DNA of 64,000 bases from Nocardioides sp. CER19 (GCF_029846275.1 NZ_JARVWS010000003.1:744001-808000), one strand, 5' to 3'; counted from the stretch's first letter, positions 1 to 8,366 are shown. Translations and numbers: made by a program. Notes: generated from the letters alone by a model not told the origin.

Positions 1-264
1 CACCCGCCCGTAGCCGGCCACCCCGAAGAACGCGGTCAGCAGCCGGGCGCTGTTGTGGCTGACCACCGCGACGCGCTCGCCGAAGCCGACGCCCAGCTCG
101 TCGAGCCGAGCCGCCTGGCGGCGGGCGAGGTCGCCCATCTCGCGGTAGGTCAGGTCGCCGAGCGACGGGGCGGGCTGGTCGGGCTCGTCGACGACGCCGA
201 CCCGGTCGCCGTACACCTGCACGGCCCGGTCGAGGAAGTCGTTGACGCTGAAGGGGACGAACAC
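1..264 (-). CDS. AMP-dependent acyl-CoA synthetase/ligase, N-terminal 88 residues (partial)
   Basis: The gene runs off the left edge, so only the N-terminus is visible. The translation begins VFVPFSVNDFLDRAVQVYG, continues through a LTYREMGDLARRQA segment and ends at VAVVSHNSARLLTAFFGVAG. That order is typical of the first 90 residues of the ANL superfamily (acyl-CoA synthetases), which adenylate a carboxylic acid and transfer it to CoA. The GTG start at 264 is preceded by GGAGG at a suitable distance, and no in-frame ATG lies nearby. The adenylation motifs lie outside the window, so substrate class cannot be judged. Confidence 0.8.
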   Translation of the reverse strand, partial: MFVPFSVNDFLDRAVQVYGDRVGVVDEPDQPAPSLGDLTYREMGDLARRQAARLDELGVGFGERVAVVSHNSARLLTAFFGVAGYGRV

Positions 265-397
265 GATGACCTCCGAAGGACGTGACCTGCTTCACACTGC
301 CAAGGACCCTAGCGTCCCGCCGTTGGCGCCCGGTTGCCAGCGTCCCGCGCGGTTCCGACCCCCGTTCCAGGGACGGAGGCTCGGACACCGCTCCGCC

Positions 398-565
398 ATG
401 CGCACCACCGAGCTCGCCCCTCTGCTCAGCACGCCCGGCCCCTTCGCGACCGTCTTCGTCGACGTGAGCCAGGGCGTCGTGGAGGCGGTCGCTCCGGGCC
501 CCGCCGCCCGGCTGCTGGTCGCCACCGGCGCCGGCATCGCTGACGACGACACGGCGGCGTGCTGA
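398..565 (+). pseudogene. Remnant of a baeRF/Vms1-type release-factor-like protein
   Basis: This 55-residue frame starts MRTTELAPLLSTPGPFATV and continues FVDVSQ. From memory, that opening matches the N-terminus of the bacterial/archaeal eRF1-like (baeRF, Rv2629-like) family, normally about 360-380 residues long. After FVDVSQ the frame jumps to a segment (ARLLVATGAGIADDD) resembling the end of such proteins, then stops. The likeliest reading is a gene with a large internal deletion. A short genuine protein cannot be excluded, and there is no clear ribosome-binding site. Confidence 0.45.
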
Positions 566-688
566 GGGCGGGGATGCTGCCGCCCGACGCGGCGGACCGG
601 GAGCTCGACACCGCTCGGGTCGTGAAGCGCCCCGCCTGATCCAGGATTCCGTCGACACGAGCGTCATCCACGTGCGACGCTCCCGCCC

Positions 689-976
689 GTGACCGACACC
701 GAGACCAAGAACACGGCGCCGCCACGCGCCACCACCCTCCAGGGACACCCGGACACGTCGACGATCTTCGTTCTCGGGTTGGTGGGACTGAGCGGGACAT
801 TCGTCTTCGGTGGGTGCGCGTGGTACTTCGGCAACCGGCTGCTCCGCAAGTACGACGCCGAGCCGGGCCGGTGGGGCCGTCGCGGCTGGGTCCAGGCGGG
901 CCGGGTCATGGGCATGGTCGGGACGGGCCTGAGCGTCGTCAACACCGGCCTCGTGCTGGTCGGTCTGGCGCAGTAG
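689..976 (+). CDS. Small two-helix membrane protein, function unknown
   Basis: A 95-residue protein with a GTG start. The polar N-terminal tail (about 25 residues, rich in Thr and Pro) is followed by a hydrophobic segment around residues 26-48 (IFVLGLVGLSGTFVFGG) and another around residues 72-93 (MGMVGTGLSVVNTGLVLVG). A basic, Arg-rich loop between them suggests both termini face the same side. No enzymatic motif is visible. It converges on the large membrane-protein gene on the opposite strand, with only 8 bases between stop codons. The family was not recognised beyond its similarity in layout to small DUF4190-like proteins. Confidence 0.6.
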   Translation: MTDTETKNTAPPRATTLQGHPDTSTIFVLGLVGLSGTFVFGGCAWYFGNRLLRKYDAEPGRWGRRGWVQAGRVMGMVGTGLSVVNTGLVLVGLAQ

Positions 977-984
977 CCGTCGCG

Positions 985-2142
985 TCACCCCGCCGTCGCG
1001 GACGCTTCCGGCGGGCTGAGGCGCTTCGGCGCGAGCGCGAGCCCGAGCAGGCCGAAGGGCAACGGCAGCCAGTAGCTGAAGAGCCGGTAGGCGAACGTCG
1101 CGAGCACGGCATCGCCGGGACTGACACCGGCGAGCGTGAGGAGCGCCGTCATCCCCGCCTCGACGAACCCGAGGCCGCCTGGCGTGACCGGGATGTTGCC
1201 GAGCGCCTTCGCGCCGCAGAACGCCATGAGGGCCAGACCGGGCCGCGGGTAGGACCCGATCGCGGCGAGCGCGACCTCGAGGGTCAGGAAGTCGAGCAGC
1301 CAGCGCCCGACCGCCGCGGCGAGCGCGCGCTTCCAGTGCGGTCCCGTGACCGTCGTGATCTCGTCGCGCTCGGCGAGGAGGCGCTGGGGCAGATCGGTGA
1401 CCGGGGTGGCGCGGCGACGGATCCGGTTCCGCGCGCCCTGCGCGACGCGGCCGATCCACAGCAGCGGGCGGTCGGTGTTCAGCAGGAGGGCGCCGACGCC
1501 CACGATGAGCGCGAAGGCGGCGACGGTCGTCCCGGCGGCCTCGAGCAGGTTGCGGTTGACGTTGCCGGCGATCACGGCGGGGATGGCGAGCACGGGCAGG
1601 CCGAGGACCACGGCGAACACGAGCAGGTTCACCGCCGTGAGAGCGCGCACGGTCGCCCGTCGTTCCAGACCGGCGGCGACGAAGATCCGGTACTGCAGGG
1701 CGGCTCCGACCGGCCCGCCGCCCGGGGCGATGTTCGACAGTGCGTTGGACGCGAGCTGGGCGGCGATGACCGGCCTCCACCTGACCCGGCGGAGTGCGAC
1801 GCGCTGCAGGTCCCAGAGGCAGGCGCAGACGGCGACCTGGAGGGCGAACATCGCCAGCAGCGACGTCGCGCTGAAGCGGGTGATCTGGCGCCACGACGAG
1901 AACGTGGCGACAAGACTGGGGAACACCAGGTAGAGCGACACCAGCGTGACGGCGAGCCACACCAGGTTCCGGACCAGGGACCGCGGCTTCTCCTGCTCGC
2001 CGCGCTCGATCTCGCCCGCCGTGTCGGCGTGGCGTTCCATCGCACGCTCGAGGCGGTCGCCGATCGACTCCGGGACGGTGTGGTCGTCCACAGCGGCCAT
2101 CGTCGCACGGCGGGTCGCCCCGGCGCTGCCGGCGAGGTCCAT
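985..2142 (-). CDS. Lysylphosphatidylglycerol-synthase-TM/UPF0104-type integral membrane protein
   Basis: A protein of 385 residues with about eight predicted transmembrane helices after an acidic cytoplasmic N-terminus. The motifs ALSNIAPGGGPVGAALQYRI and, near the end, KALGNIPVTPGGLGFVEAG are hallmarks of the flippase-like LPG_synthase_TM family (as in MprF and glycosyltransferase-associated membrane proteins). No soluble aminoacyl-transferase domain is attached, so it is probably a lipid flippase-like protein rather than a complete MprF. The frame is open to 2289, but the ATG at 2142 (MDLAGS) or the one at 2100 (MAAVDD) is more credible because longer versions run into the divergent gene at 2249. 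Neither has a strong ribosome-binding site. Confidence 0.78.
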   Translation of the reverse strand: MDLAGSAGATRRATMAAVDDHTVPESIGDRLERAMERHADTAGEIERGEQEKPRSLVRNLVWLAVTLVSLYLVFPSLVATFSSWRQITRFSATSLLAMFALQVAVCACLWDLQRVALRRVRWRPVIAAQLASNALSNIAPGGGPVGAALQYRIFVAAGLERRATVRALTAVNLLVFAVVLGLPVLAIPAVIAGNVNRNLLEAAGTTVAAFALIVGVGALLLNTDRPLLWIGRVAQGARNRIRRRATPVTDLPQRLLAERDEITTVTGPHWKRALAAAVGRWLLDFLTLEVALAAIGSYPRPGLALMAFCGAKALGNIPVTPGGLGFVEAGMTALLTLAGVSPGDAVLATFAYRLFSYWLPLPFGLLGLALAPKRLSPPEASATAG

Positions 2143-2248
2143 GGTAGGTCCAGGCGAGCGGAAGCAAACGCACGTGAACTGATGGCTGTGACTCGGTGGC
2201 TCCACGCCGATGTTGTTCCGATGGACCACCGTGAGGGACCCTGACCCC

Positions 2249-2707
2249 ATGACCGATGGGGAGAACTCGGGTACCCCGGCTGCGCCCACGAGTGCACCTG
2301 CTGACGCCGCGAGACGTGCCGACCTGATGCCGCGCCTCTACGACCAGCGTGGGCGTCTGATCGACTTCGCCACCTATGTCCAGCTGCACCTGGACAATCC
2401 CGGGTGCGAGCACGTCGCGAGCGAGCGCGTCGGCCCCTACTGGGTCTCCACGCTGTGGTTCGGCATCGACAGCGGCAGCGTGCCCGCCCCGCGGCAGCCG
2501 GGCAGCCGACGCGCACCGGCCGTCTACCGGACGATGGTCGAGCGGCTCGAGAACAGGGCCCCCGACCCCGGGGTCTTCGGACTCACGCCCGACACGATGC
2601 GCTACGCCAGCGAGGCCGACGCCCGGGCCGGGCACGCGCAGGTCGTCGAGACGCTGCGCGACGCGATCCAGTCCGCGACCGCTGAGCGACCGGCGGTCCG
2701 GGCCTGA
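2249..2707 (+). CDS. Hypothetical protein, about 152 residues
   Basis: Soluble-looking protein that starts at an ATG 107 bases from the divergent membrane-protein gene. The first 25 residues are Ala/Pro-rich and probably disordered. The core begins MPRLYDQRGRLIDFATYVQLH and contains YWVSTLWFGID and a mid-protein AVYRTMVERL, so a compact alpha/beta fold is plausible. No catalytic motif, signal peptide or membrane segment is seen. An internal ATG at the MPRLYDQ position is an alternative start. I do not recognise the family. Confidence 0.62.
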   Translation: MTDGENSGTPAAPTSAPADAARRADLMPRLYDQRGRLIDFATYVQLHLDNPGCEHVASERVGPYWVSTLWFGIDSGSVPAPRQPGSRRAPAVYRTMVERLENRAPDPGVFGLTPDTMRYASEADARAGHAQVVETLRDAIQSATAERPAVRA

Positions 2708-2723
2708 CCCGAGCGGTCGCCGG

Positions 2724-3314
2724 TCAGGCGCTGGCCGCCTCGCGGTCCTCGGCCGGGGCCTCGCGGAGCGGCGCCAGCGCGTTGCTCCAGGCGACGACCT
2801 CGTCGAGCGCCTTCGCCAGGAGGACGCCGGCAGGCTGGCGGGGAGTGAACGCCGTGTAGTCGGTGAAGTCGTCGGCGAGGGTCAGGTTCACACCGGTCGG
2901 GACGTCGGCGATGCCCAGGACGCCGCACAGCTGGCGCAGCTGGCCGGCCGAGACCGCGCCGCCCGCGACCCCGTAGGAGACGATCGCGGCTGCCTTGCCG
3001 CGCCACTCGGCGAAGAGGAAGTCCAGGGCGGTCTTCAGCATCCCCGGCATGCCCTGGTTGTACTCCGGCGTCACGAACACGAACCCGTCGTAGGCGGCGA
3101 TCGTGCTCGACCACGTCCGGGTGTGCGGCCGCTGGTAGCTGCCGGTCATCGCGGGCATCGGCTCGTCGAGATGCGGGAGTGCCTGGTCGCGCAGGTCGAC
3201 GAGCTCGAAGACCGCGTCCGAGCGTCGCGACGCGATGTCGTGGACCCAGGTGGCGACGGGCTCGCCCCGGCGGCCGGGGCGGGTGCTGACGAGAATGATG
3301 CCGATCGTGGTCAT
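2724..3314 (-). CDS. NADPH-dependent FMN reductase-like flavoprotein
   Basis: A 196-residue flavodoxin-fold protein. MTTIGIILVSTRPGRRGEPV is the phosphate-binding loop after strand 1, and FVFVTPEYNQGMPGMLKTAL is the flavin-binding signature (PEYN) of the NADPH_FMN_red family (azoreductase, ChrR, SsuE relatives). AGGAG sits 6 bases before the ATG at 3314. It is divergent from an ECF41 sigma gene, and the shared region carries a palindromic promoter-like element. ECF41 sigma factors usually sit next to an oxidoreductase-type gene, so this reductase may be the regulated partner. It could also supply reduced FMN to the monooxygenases at 32-39 kb, but nothing in the sequence links them. Confidence 0.87.
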   Translation of the reverse strand: MTTIGIILVSTRPGRRGEPVATWVHDIASRRSDAVFELVDLRDQALPHLDEPMPAMTGSYQRPHTRTWSSTIAAYDGFVFVTPEYNQGMPGMLKTALDFLFAEWRGKAAAIVSYGVAGGAVSAGQLRQLCGVLGIADVPTGVNLTLADDFTDYTAFTPRQPAGVLLAKALDEVVAWSNALAPLREAPAEDREAASA

Positions 3315-3395
3315 GGTGTCTCCTGGTCGTGTCGGTGGGAGGGTCGTGGAGGTTCGTGCCTCGCGGGCCCACACAGGACGACGACGGAGCCGCCC

Positions 3396-3426
3396 GAGAT
3401 GTCAGCCGTTCGTGACATCTCGCGTC
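3396..3426 (+). promoter_or_regulatory. ECF41-type promoter within a palindrome, between FMN reductase and sigma factor
   Basis: On the plus strand TGTCAGC (3400-3406), 16 bases, then CGTC (3423-3426) matches the ECF41 consensus TGTCACA-N16-CGTC, as I recall it, at all but two bases. It lies within a perfect 9+9 inverted repeat, GAGATGTCA and TGACATCTC, with 8 bases between. The minus strand therefore also presents TGTCACG, followed after 16 bases by GGCG, a weaker match facing the FMN reductase gene. Autoregulation of the sigma gene is inferred. Confidence 0.6.
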
Positions 3427-3478
3427 GCTGCGTCGTCGTAGGGGTGGAGCCGGATCCACCGAGAAACAGGGAGCACCC

Positions 3479-4420
3479 ATGAGCCAGCACGGCGGCCAGC
3501 CCTGGGAGCCGGGCGCGCGCCTCGACGACGTCCTCGCCGAGCGCGGCGCGCTGACCAACCTGGCCTACCGGCTGCTCGGCTCTCTCACCGAGGCCGAGGA
3601 CGCCGTGCAGGAGGCCTACGCGCGCTGGTTCGCCCTCGCCCCGGGGTCGCGCTCGGCCATCGTCTCGCCCGGCGCGTGGCTCACCACCGTCACCAGCAGG
3701 ATCTGCCTCGACATGCTGGGCTCGGCGCGCGTACGACGCGAGCGCTACGTCGGCGAGTGGCTGCCCGAGCCGGTGCCGGACCGCACGGAGTGGCCCGGTC
3801 ACGTGACAGCTGACGCGCCGGTCGACCCGGCCGACCGGATCACGCTCGACGAGTCGGTCGACATGGCGTTCCTCGTCGTGCTCGAGGCGATGACGCCCGC
3901 CGAGCGGGTCTGCTTCCTGCTCCACGACGTGTTCCGCTACTCCTTCACCGAGGTCGCGGAGATGGTCGGGCGCTCGCCCGGCGCGTGCCGGCAGCTGGCC
4001 TCCTCGGCCCGTCGCAGGCTCGAGCAGGAGCGGCACCGCGCCGTCCCGGAGCAGCGGCGCACCGCGCTGGTGCGCGAGTTCAAGCAGGCCTGGCAGGACG
4101 CGGACGTCGCCGCCCTCGTGCGACTGCTCGACCCGGAGGCGGCCGCCGTCGCGGACGGGGGCGGGCGGGCGAGCGCCTCGCCGGTCCCGATCGAGGGTGG
4201 CCGCCAGGTGGCGGGCTACCTCGCCGAGCTGGCCGTCCGAGCCGGGTCGCTGGACCTCCGCGAGCGCACCGTCAACGGCCAGCCCGGGTTGGTGGCCGTC
4301 CTGGGGACCGAGCTCCTGGCGGTCTACTCCTTTGAGTTCCGCGACGACCGGATCGACCGGATCTGGGTGGTCCGCAACCCCGACAAGCTCCGGGCCTGGG
4401 CCGGCCTCGAGCTCGGGTAG
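3479..4420 (+). CDS. sigJ: ECF41-family RNA polymerase sigma factor (SigJ-like)
   Basis: A 313-residue extracytoplasmic-function sigma factor. Region 2 (about 25-90) contains AYRLLGSLTEAEDAVQEAY. Region 4 (about 130-185) contains the helix-turn-helix SFTEVAEMVGRSPGACRQL. The C-terminal SnoaL-like extension carries the hallmarks I associate with ECF41: WLPEP at 94-98 in the linker, DGGG at 226-229 and NPDKL at 300-304. In this family the extension, not a separate anti-sigma factor, tunes activity. There is no anti-sigma gene nearby, which fits. The ATG start lies about 50 bases downstream of the predicted promoter. The symbol reflects similarity to mycobacterial SigJ. Confidence 0.9.
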   Translation: MSQHGGQPWEPGARLDDVLAERGALTNLAYRLLGSLTEAEDAVQEAYARWFALAPGSRSAIVSPGAWLTTVTSRICLDMLGSARVRRERYVGEWLPEPVPDRTEWPGHVTADAPVDPADRITLDESVDMAFLVVLEAMTPAERVCFLLHDVFRYSFTEVAEMVGRSPGACRQLASSARRRLEQERHRAVPEQRRTALVREFKQAWQDADVAALVRLLDPEAAAVADGGGRASASPVPIEGGRQVAGYLAELAVRAGSLDLRERTVNGQPGLVAVLGTELLAVYSFEFRDDRIDRIWVVRNPDKLRAWAGLELG

Positions 4421-4582
4421 GCGTCGTACTCCAGCGGTAGCCGGCGCCTACGCCCGCGGCAGTACGCCGCTGTGAGGGTGCCCGCTCCCGGCGTAGCCCC
4501 AAGTCACTCCCGTGGGCAGATGTCCCGGCTGCGCGGCGCCGGAAGGCTGGCGTGGCCACCCGCCCACGAAGGGATACGCCCG

Positions 4583-6778
4583 ATGAAGACCCTCGCCCGC
4601 TGGTCGTTCCACCACCGGTGGATCGTCCTCGCCCTCTGGCTGGTCGCGCTGATCGGCGTCCGCGCCGTCGGCGCGGCCACCGGCACCGACTACACCGACA
4701 AGTCCCAGCCGCCCGGCACCGACAGCACCCGCGTGCAGCAGCTGCTCGAGGCCGCCTCCCCCGCCGCCGGCGGCGACACCTCGCGGATCGTCTTCGCGAC
4801 GAGGTCCGGCACCCTCTCGGACCCCGTCGAGCGGGCCCGCGTGGAGCGGACGCTGGCCGCCGTCGCCGACCTGCCCCACGTCGTGTCGGTGACGTCGCCG
4901 TTCGCCGCCGACGCCCGGGACCAGATCGCGCCAGACGGCCGGATCGGCTTCGCCACGCTCCACTTCGACGAGCTCGCGGAGGACCTCCCGAGCGACGCCG
5001 TCGACCATGTCATCGACACGGCCCGGGCGCACCAGGGCGACGGGCTGCGGATCGAGCTCGGCGGCGAGGCCATCTCCCAGCAGGAGGCGCCGAGCCTCGG
5101 CGGGGTCGGCTTCGGTCTCCTCGCGGCGGCGGTCGTGCTCTTCCTCGCCTTCGGGTCGCTGGTGGCGATGGGGCTGCCCCTCGTGACGGCGGTCGTGTCG
5201 GTCGGGATCAGCCTCGGCGTCATCGACATCCTGTCCAACGCGCTGGCGATGCCGACCTTCACCACGCAGCTGGCCAGTCTCATCGGGCTCGGGGTGGGGG
5301 TCGACTACGCGATGTTCATCGTGAGCCGCTACCGCTCCTCGCTGCTGCGCGGCGACAGTCCGGAGCGAGCGACCGTGACGGCCGTCGACACCTCCGGACG
5401 CGCGGTGCTGTTCGCCGGCATCACGGTCTGCATCGCGCTGCTCGGCATGTTCGCGATCGGGCTGACCGTCTTCGACGGCGTGGCGATCGGCGCCAGCATC
5501 GCCGTCGTCATCACGGTCGTCGCGGCGCTGACGCTGCAGCCGGCTCTGCTCGGCCTGTTCGGGACACACGTGCTGAGCCGGCGTACCCGCCGCCGGGTCG
5601 CCGCCGGCGATCTCGACCTTGCGAAGACCGGGCTCTGGGGCGCATGGGCGACGGGGCTGCGACGCCGGCCGTCGCTCCACGCAGGCGTCGGCCTCGTGGC
5701 CATCGTGTTGCTGGCGGTGCCGTTCCTCTCCCTCCGCCTGGGCTTCCCCGACGCCGGCAACGAGCCGACCTCGACCACGAGCCGGCACGCGTTCGACCTG
5801 CTCGCGGAGGGCTTCGGACCCGGGTTCAACGGTCCCCTGGTCGTGGTCGCCGACCGTGCGGACCCGAGCGCGGTCGCTCGGTTCCGGTCGGTGCTCGGGG
5901 ACCTGGCGGCGACGCCGGGGGTCGCCGAGGTCGGCCCGGCCGCCACCGTCGGCGCCGGCTCGGACGCCGTCCAGGTCGCCCAGCTCATCCCGAGCACCGC
6001 GCCCCAGGACCAGGCCACCACCGACCTGGTCCAGGACCTGCGCCACGACGTCGTACCCGGGGCCACGGCCGCGGGCGACCCGCACGTCCTCATCGGTGGG
6101 GTCAACGCGGTCAACATCGACTTCTCGCACACGATCTCGCGGCACCTGGTGCCCTTCATCGGGCTCGTCATCGCGCTCTCGTTCCTGCTCCTCGCCGCCG
6201 TCTTCCGCAGCCTGCTGGTGCCGCTGATCGCCGCCGTGATGAACCTGCTGTCGGTGGCGGCTGCCTTCGGGGTGGTGACGGCGGTGTTCGAGAAGGGCTG
6301 GGGCAGCGGTCTGATCGGCCTGGAGTCCACCGCGCCGGTCGAGCCGTTCATCCCGGTGATCGTCTTCGCGATCCTCTTCGGGCTCTCGATGGACTACGAG
6401 GTCTTCCTCGTCGCGCGGATGCACGAGATCTGGCGGCGCACCGACGACCACAGCGCCGCCGTCACCGGCGGGCTCGCCGAGACCGGACGCATCATCACCG
6501 CCGCCGCGGCGATCATGGTCTGCGTCTTCAGCGCGTTCATCCTCGGGGACAACCGGACGATCAAGGTCTTCGGTCTCGGCCTTGCGAGCGCGATCCTCAT
6601 CGATGCGCTGATCGTGCGGACCCTGATCATGCCGGCGGTCATGCTCCTGCTCGGCAGGTCGACCTGGGCGATGCCGGCGGCGCTGGACCGGCTCCTGCCC
6701 CGCCTCGACGTCGAGGGCGAGCACGACGACCTCGACCCCGATGAGGAGCTCGCGGTCGCCGGTCAGGCCGTTTCATGA
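4583..6778 (+). CDS. MMPL-family (RND superfamily) transporter
   Basis: A 731-residue polytopic protein with two repeated halves. The first helix (WIVLALWLVALIGVRAVGA) is followed by an extracytoplasmic domain, then a helix bundle containing GLGVGVDYAMFIVSRYRSSL. The second half repeats this with ILFGLSMDYEVFLVARMHEI; the D-Y pairs are the proton-relay region of MMPL proteins. Members export lipids, siderophores or drugs. The ATG at 4583 follows GAAGGGAT. The 162-base gap upstream (4421-4582) shows no gene or clear terminator. The 3' end overlaps the convergent marR gene by 16 bases. Confidence 0.9.
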   Translation: MKTLARWSFHHRWIVLALWLVALIGVRAVGAATGTDYTDKSQPPGTDSTRVQQLLEAASPAAGGDTSRIVFATRSGTLSDPVERARVERTLAAVADLPHVVSVTSPFAADARDQIAPDGRIGFATLHFDELAEDLPSDAVDHVIDTARAHQGDGLRIELGGEAISQQEAPSLGGVGFGLLAAAVVLFLAFGSLVAMGLPLVTAVVSVGISLGVIDILSNALAMPTFTTQLASLIGLGVGVDYAMFIVSRYRSSLLRGDSPERATVTAVDTSGRAVLFAGITVCIALLGMFAIGLTVFDGVAIGASIAVVITVVAALTLQPALLGLFGTHVLSRRTRRRVAAGDLDLAKTGLWGAWATGLRRRPSLHAGVGLVAIVLLAVPFLSLRLGFPDAGNEPTSTTSRHAFDLLAEGFGPGFNGPLVVVADRADPSAVARFRSVLGDLAATPGVAEVGPAATVGAGSDAVQVAQLIPSTAPQDQATTDLVQDLRHDVVPGATAAGDPHVLIGGVNAVNIDFSHTISRHLVPFIGLVIALSFLLLAAVFRSLLVPLIAAVMNLLSVAAAFGVVTAVFEKGWGSGLIGLESTAPVEPFIPVIVFAILFGLSMDYEVFLVARMHEIWRRTDDHSAAVTGGLAETGRIITAAAAIMVCVFSAFILGDNRTIKVFGLGLASAILIDALIVRTLIMPAVMLLLGRSTWAMPAALDRLLPRLDVEGEHDDLDPDEELAVAGQAVS

Positions 6779-7281
6779 CGGCCGAGCTCGGCGAAGGCTC
6801 CCTCCGGGTCGACGCGCTGGAGCACGGCGTCCGCGATGGCCGCCAGCTGCGTGAGCTGCTCGGGGGTGAGCGCGTCGATCACGTGATGCCGGACGAACGA
6901 GACGTGGCCCGGCGCGGCCGCCACGAGCCGGGCCCAGCCGACGTCGGTCAGCTGCGCATCGGTCGCGCGCCTGTCCTCGGGGCACGGGATGCGCCGGACG
7001 AGACCGCGAGCCTCGAGCCGCTTCATGACGTGCGAGAGCCGGGGCGGGGTCGCGTTCGTCCGTCGAGCGAGGTCGGTCATCCGCAGGGTCCGCTCCTGGG
7101 CCTCGGCGAGCATGGCGAGCACGTAGTAGTCGAAGTGCGTGAGCCCGGCGTCGCGTCGGAGCTGAGCGTCGAGGGCGGCGGGCAGCAGCTCGAGCACGGC
7201 GGCGAACCGCATCCACACGGCCAGCTGCTCCCGGTCGAGCCACCCACCCTCGGGTGCTTCGTCGGGTACGACGCCGGCCAC
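6763..7281 (-). CDS. MarR-family transcriptional regulator
   Basis: A 172-residue protein with a MarR fold. The winged helix runs from DYYVLAMLAEAQ through MTDLARRTNATPPRLSHVMK to the wing, with GLVRRIPCPEDRRATDAQLT typical of the beta-hairpin. Its GTG start lies directly behind the TGA of the dioxygenase gene, so the two are translationally coupled. It probably controls this two-gene operon, because paired MarR-like sites sit in the operon promoter (8212-8268). MarR proteins next to aromatic-ring enzymes usually respond to phenolic ligands, but the ligand here is unknown. Confidence 0.88.
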   Translation of the reverse strand: MAGVVPDEAPEGGWLDREQLAVWMRFAAVLELLPAALDAQLRRDAGLTHFDYYVLAMLAEAQERTLRMTDLARRTNATPPRLSHVMKRLEARGLVRRIPCPEDRRATDAQLTDVGWARLVAAAPGHVSFVRHHVIDALTPEQLTQLAAIADAVLQRVDPEGAFAELGRHETA

Positions 7282-8193
7282 TCAGTCGACCTCGATCGAG
7301 CGCTTCGCCAGCCCGAGCGCGTAGCCGTCGATCCGCGTCCGTGGAGCGGCCGTCGCGTCATCGGCCGCGCCGAGCGTGACGAAGAGCGGCGTGAAGTGCT
7401 CCACCGTCGGGTGGGCGTAGGGCATGCCGGGGGCGTGGGCGCGGAACGCGGCGAGCTCGTCGACGTCGCCTCGGCCGAGCGCCTCCGCCGCCCAGAGGTC
7501 GAAGTCGGCCGACCAGCCCGGCACGTGGCTCGGGTCGTGCCAGTCGATGAAGGGCAGACCGTGGGTCATGTAGCCCGAACCGACGACGAGGACGCCGTCC
7601 CGGCGGAGCGCCGCGAGCCGGCGACCGAGCGCCATGAGCCGGTCGGGGTCGTGGGTGGGCATGCTGACCTGCAGGACCGGGATGTCGGCCTCGGGATACA
7701 TGATCTTGAGCGGGACCCACGCGCCGTGGTCGAGACCCCTGCTGGCGTGCTCGTGGACGTGCTCACTGTCCGGCATGAGCGCGGTGACAGCGCGAGCGAG
7801 CTCCGTGGCCGGCGGGGTGTCGTAGCGCATCAGGTAGTACATCGGGTCGAAACCACCGAAGTCGTAGACGAGCTCGTCGGGGGTGCTGCTGCTGAGGCTG
7901 AGCGGAGCCGACTCCCAGTGCGCGGAGACGATGACGATGCCACGGGGGCGAGGCAGCGCCCGGGCCCAGGTGTGGAGCTCGGTCATCCAGTCGGTCATCT
8001 CGAAGAGCATCGGCGCCCCGTGGCTGAGGTAGAGGGCGGGCAGCGCGCCGTCCTCGGGTGTCCACGCCCGGTGCGGGGAGGTCAGCTGCTCGGCGGCGGC
8101 CCTCCGCAGGTGCGCGGCGAACGGGTGCGCCGCCGGGATGCGCCGGTCCGCCAGCGCCGTACGACCAGCCGGCTCGATCACGCGATCACCCAT
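7282..8193 (-). CDS. Class III extradiol dioxygenase (LigB/DODA superfamily)
   Basis: A 303-residue protein of the 4,5-DOPA-dioxygenase-like LigB family, which opens catechol-type rings next to the hydroxyls using a bound metal. Candidate metal-binding and catalytic histidines are visible in YLSHGAPML, IVSAHWESAP, LDHGAWVPLK and GSGYMTHGL, in the usual order. The ATG at 8193 (MGDRVIEP) is preferred over the longer frame to 8232, which would overlap the operator. It is the first gene of an operon with marR, and expression is probably repressed by that regulator. Bacterial members often act on unknown catechols, so the name should not be read as DOPA activity. Confidence 0.87.
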   Translation of the reverse strand: MGDRVIEPAGRTALADRRIPAAHPFAAHLRRAAAEQLTSPHRAWTPEDGALPALYLSHGAPMLFEMTDWMTELHTWARALPRPRGIVIVSAHWESAPLSLSSSTPDELVYDFGGFDPMYYLMRYDTPPATELARAVTALMPDSEHVHEHASRGLDHGAWVPLKIMYPEADIPVLQVSMPTHDPDRLMALGRRLAALRRDGVLVVGSGYMTHGLPFIDWHDPSHVPGWSADFDLWAAEALGRGDVDELAAFRAHAPGMPYAHPTVEHFTPLFVTLGAADDATAAPRTRIDGYALGLAKRSIEVD

Positions 8194-8211
8194 GCCGAAC
8201 ACTCCCCGAAT

Positions 8212-8268
8212 ACTTGTAGCTTCAACGAACATCGCCGAGCGTACGCCTAGCTAGTTGTATGTTCAACT
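8212..8268. promoter_or_regulatory. Two copies of a MarR-like operator upstream of the dioxygenase operon
   Basis: ACTTGTAGCTTCAAC (8212-8226) recurs as AGTTGTATGTTCAAC (8253-8267), with 12 of 15 bases identical and 41 bases (about four helical turns) between starts. The second copy is palindromic, with AGTTG and CAACT arms around TATGTT. The region is conspicuously AT-rich. TTGAA/TTCAA-containing dyads are typical of MarR-family operators; assignment to the adjacent regulator is inference. Confidence 0.55.
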
Positions 8269-8366
8269 TTCTTTCCGGGAGGGAGACCCCGGCATCGGCA
8301 CGGCTGTCGACCTCCGGCAGCCACCTGTTCAGGCTCGCGTCATGTCATCCGGCCTATGGTCACCAT

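Noticed and set aside
814..2244. Long plus-strand frame over the LPG-synthase-like gene, and similar long frames over 18951-20159, 26095-27891, 28026-29879, 32151-33575 and 54052-56286
   Set aside because: All are shadows of well-supported genes on the other strand, with no family motifs and no credible starts.
4448..6724. A 758-codon open frame on the minus strand, antisense to the MMPL gene
   Set aside because: Its composition (Arg, Asp, Gly, His, Glu runs) is what an antisense frame of a GC-rich gene gives. It has no recognisable domain, while the plus strand encodes a canonical MMPL transporter.
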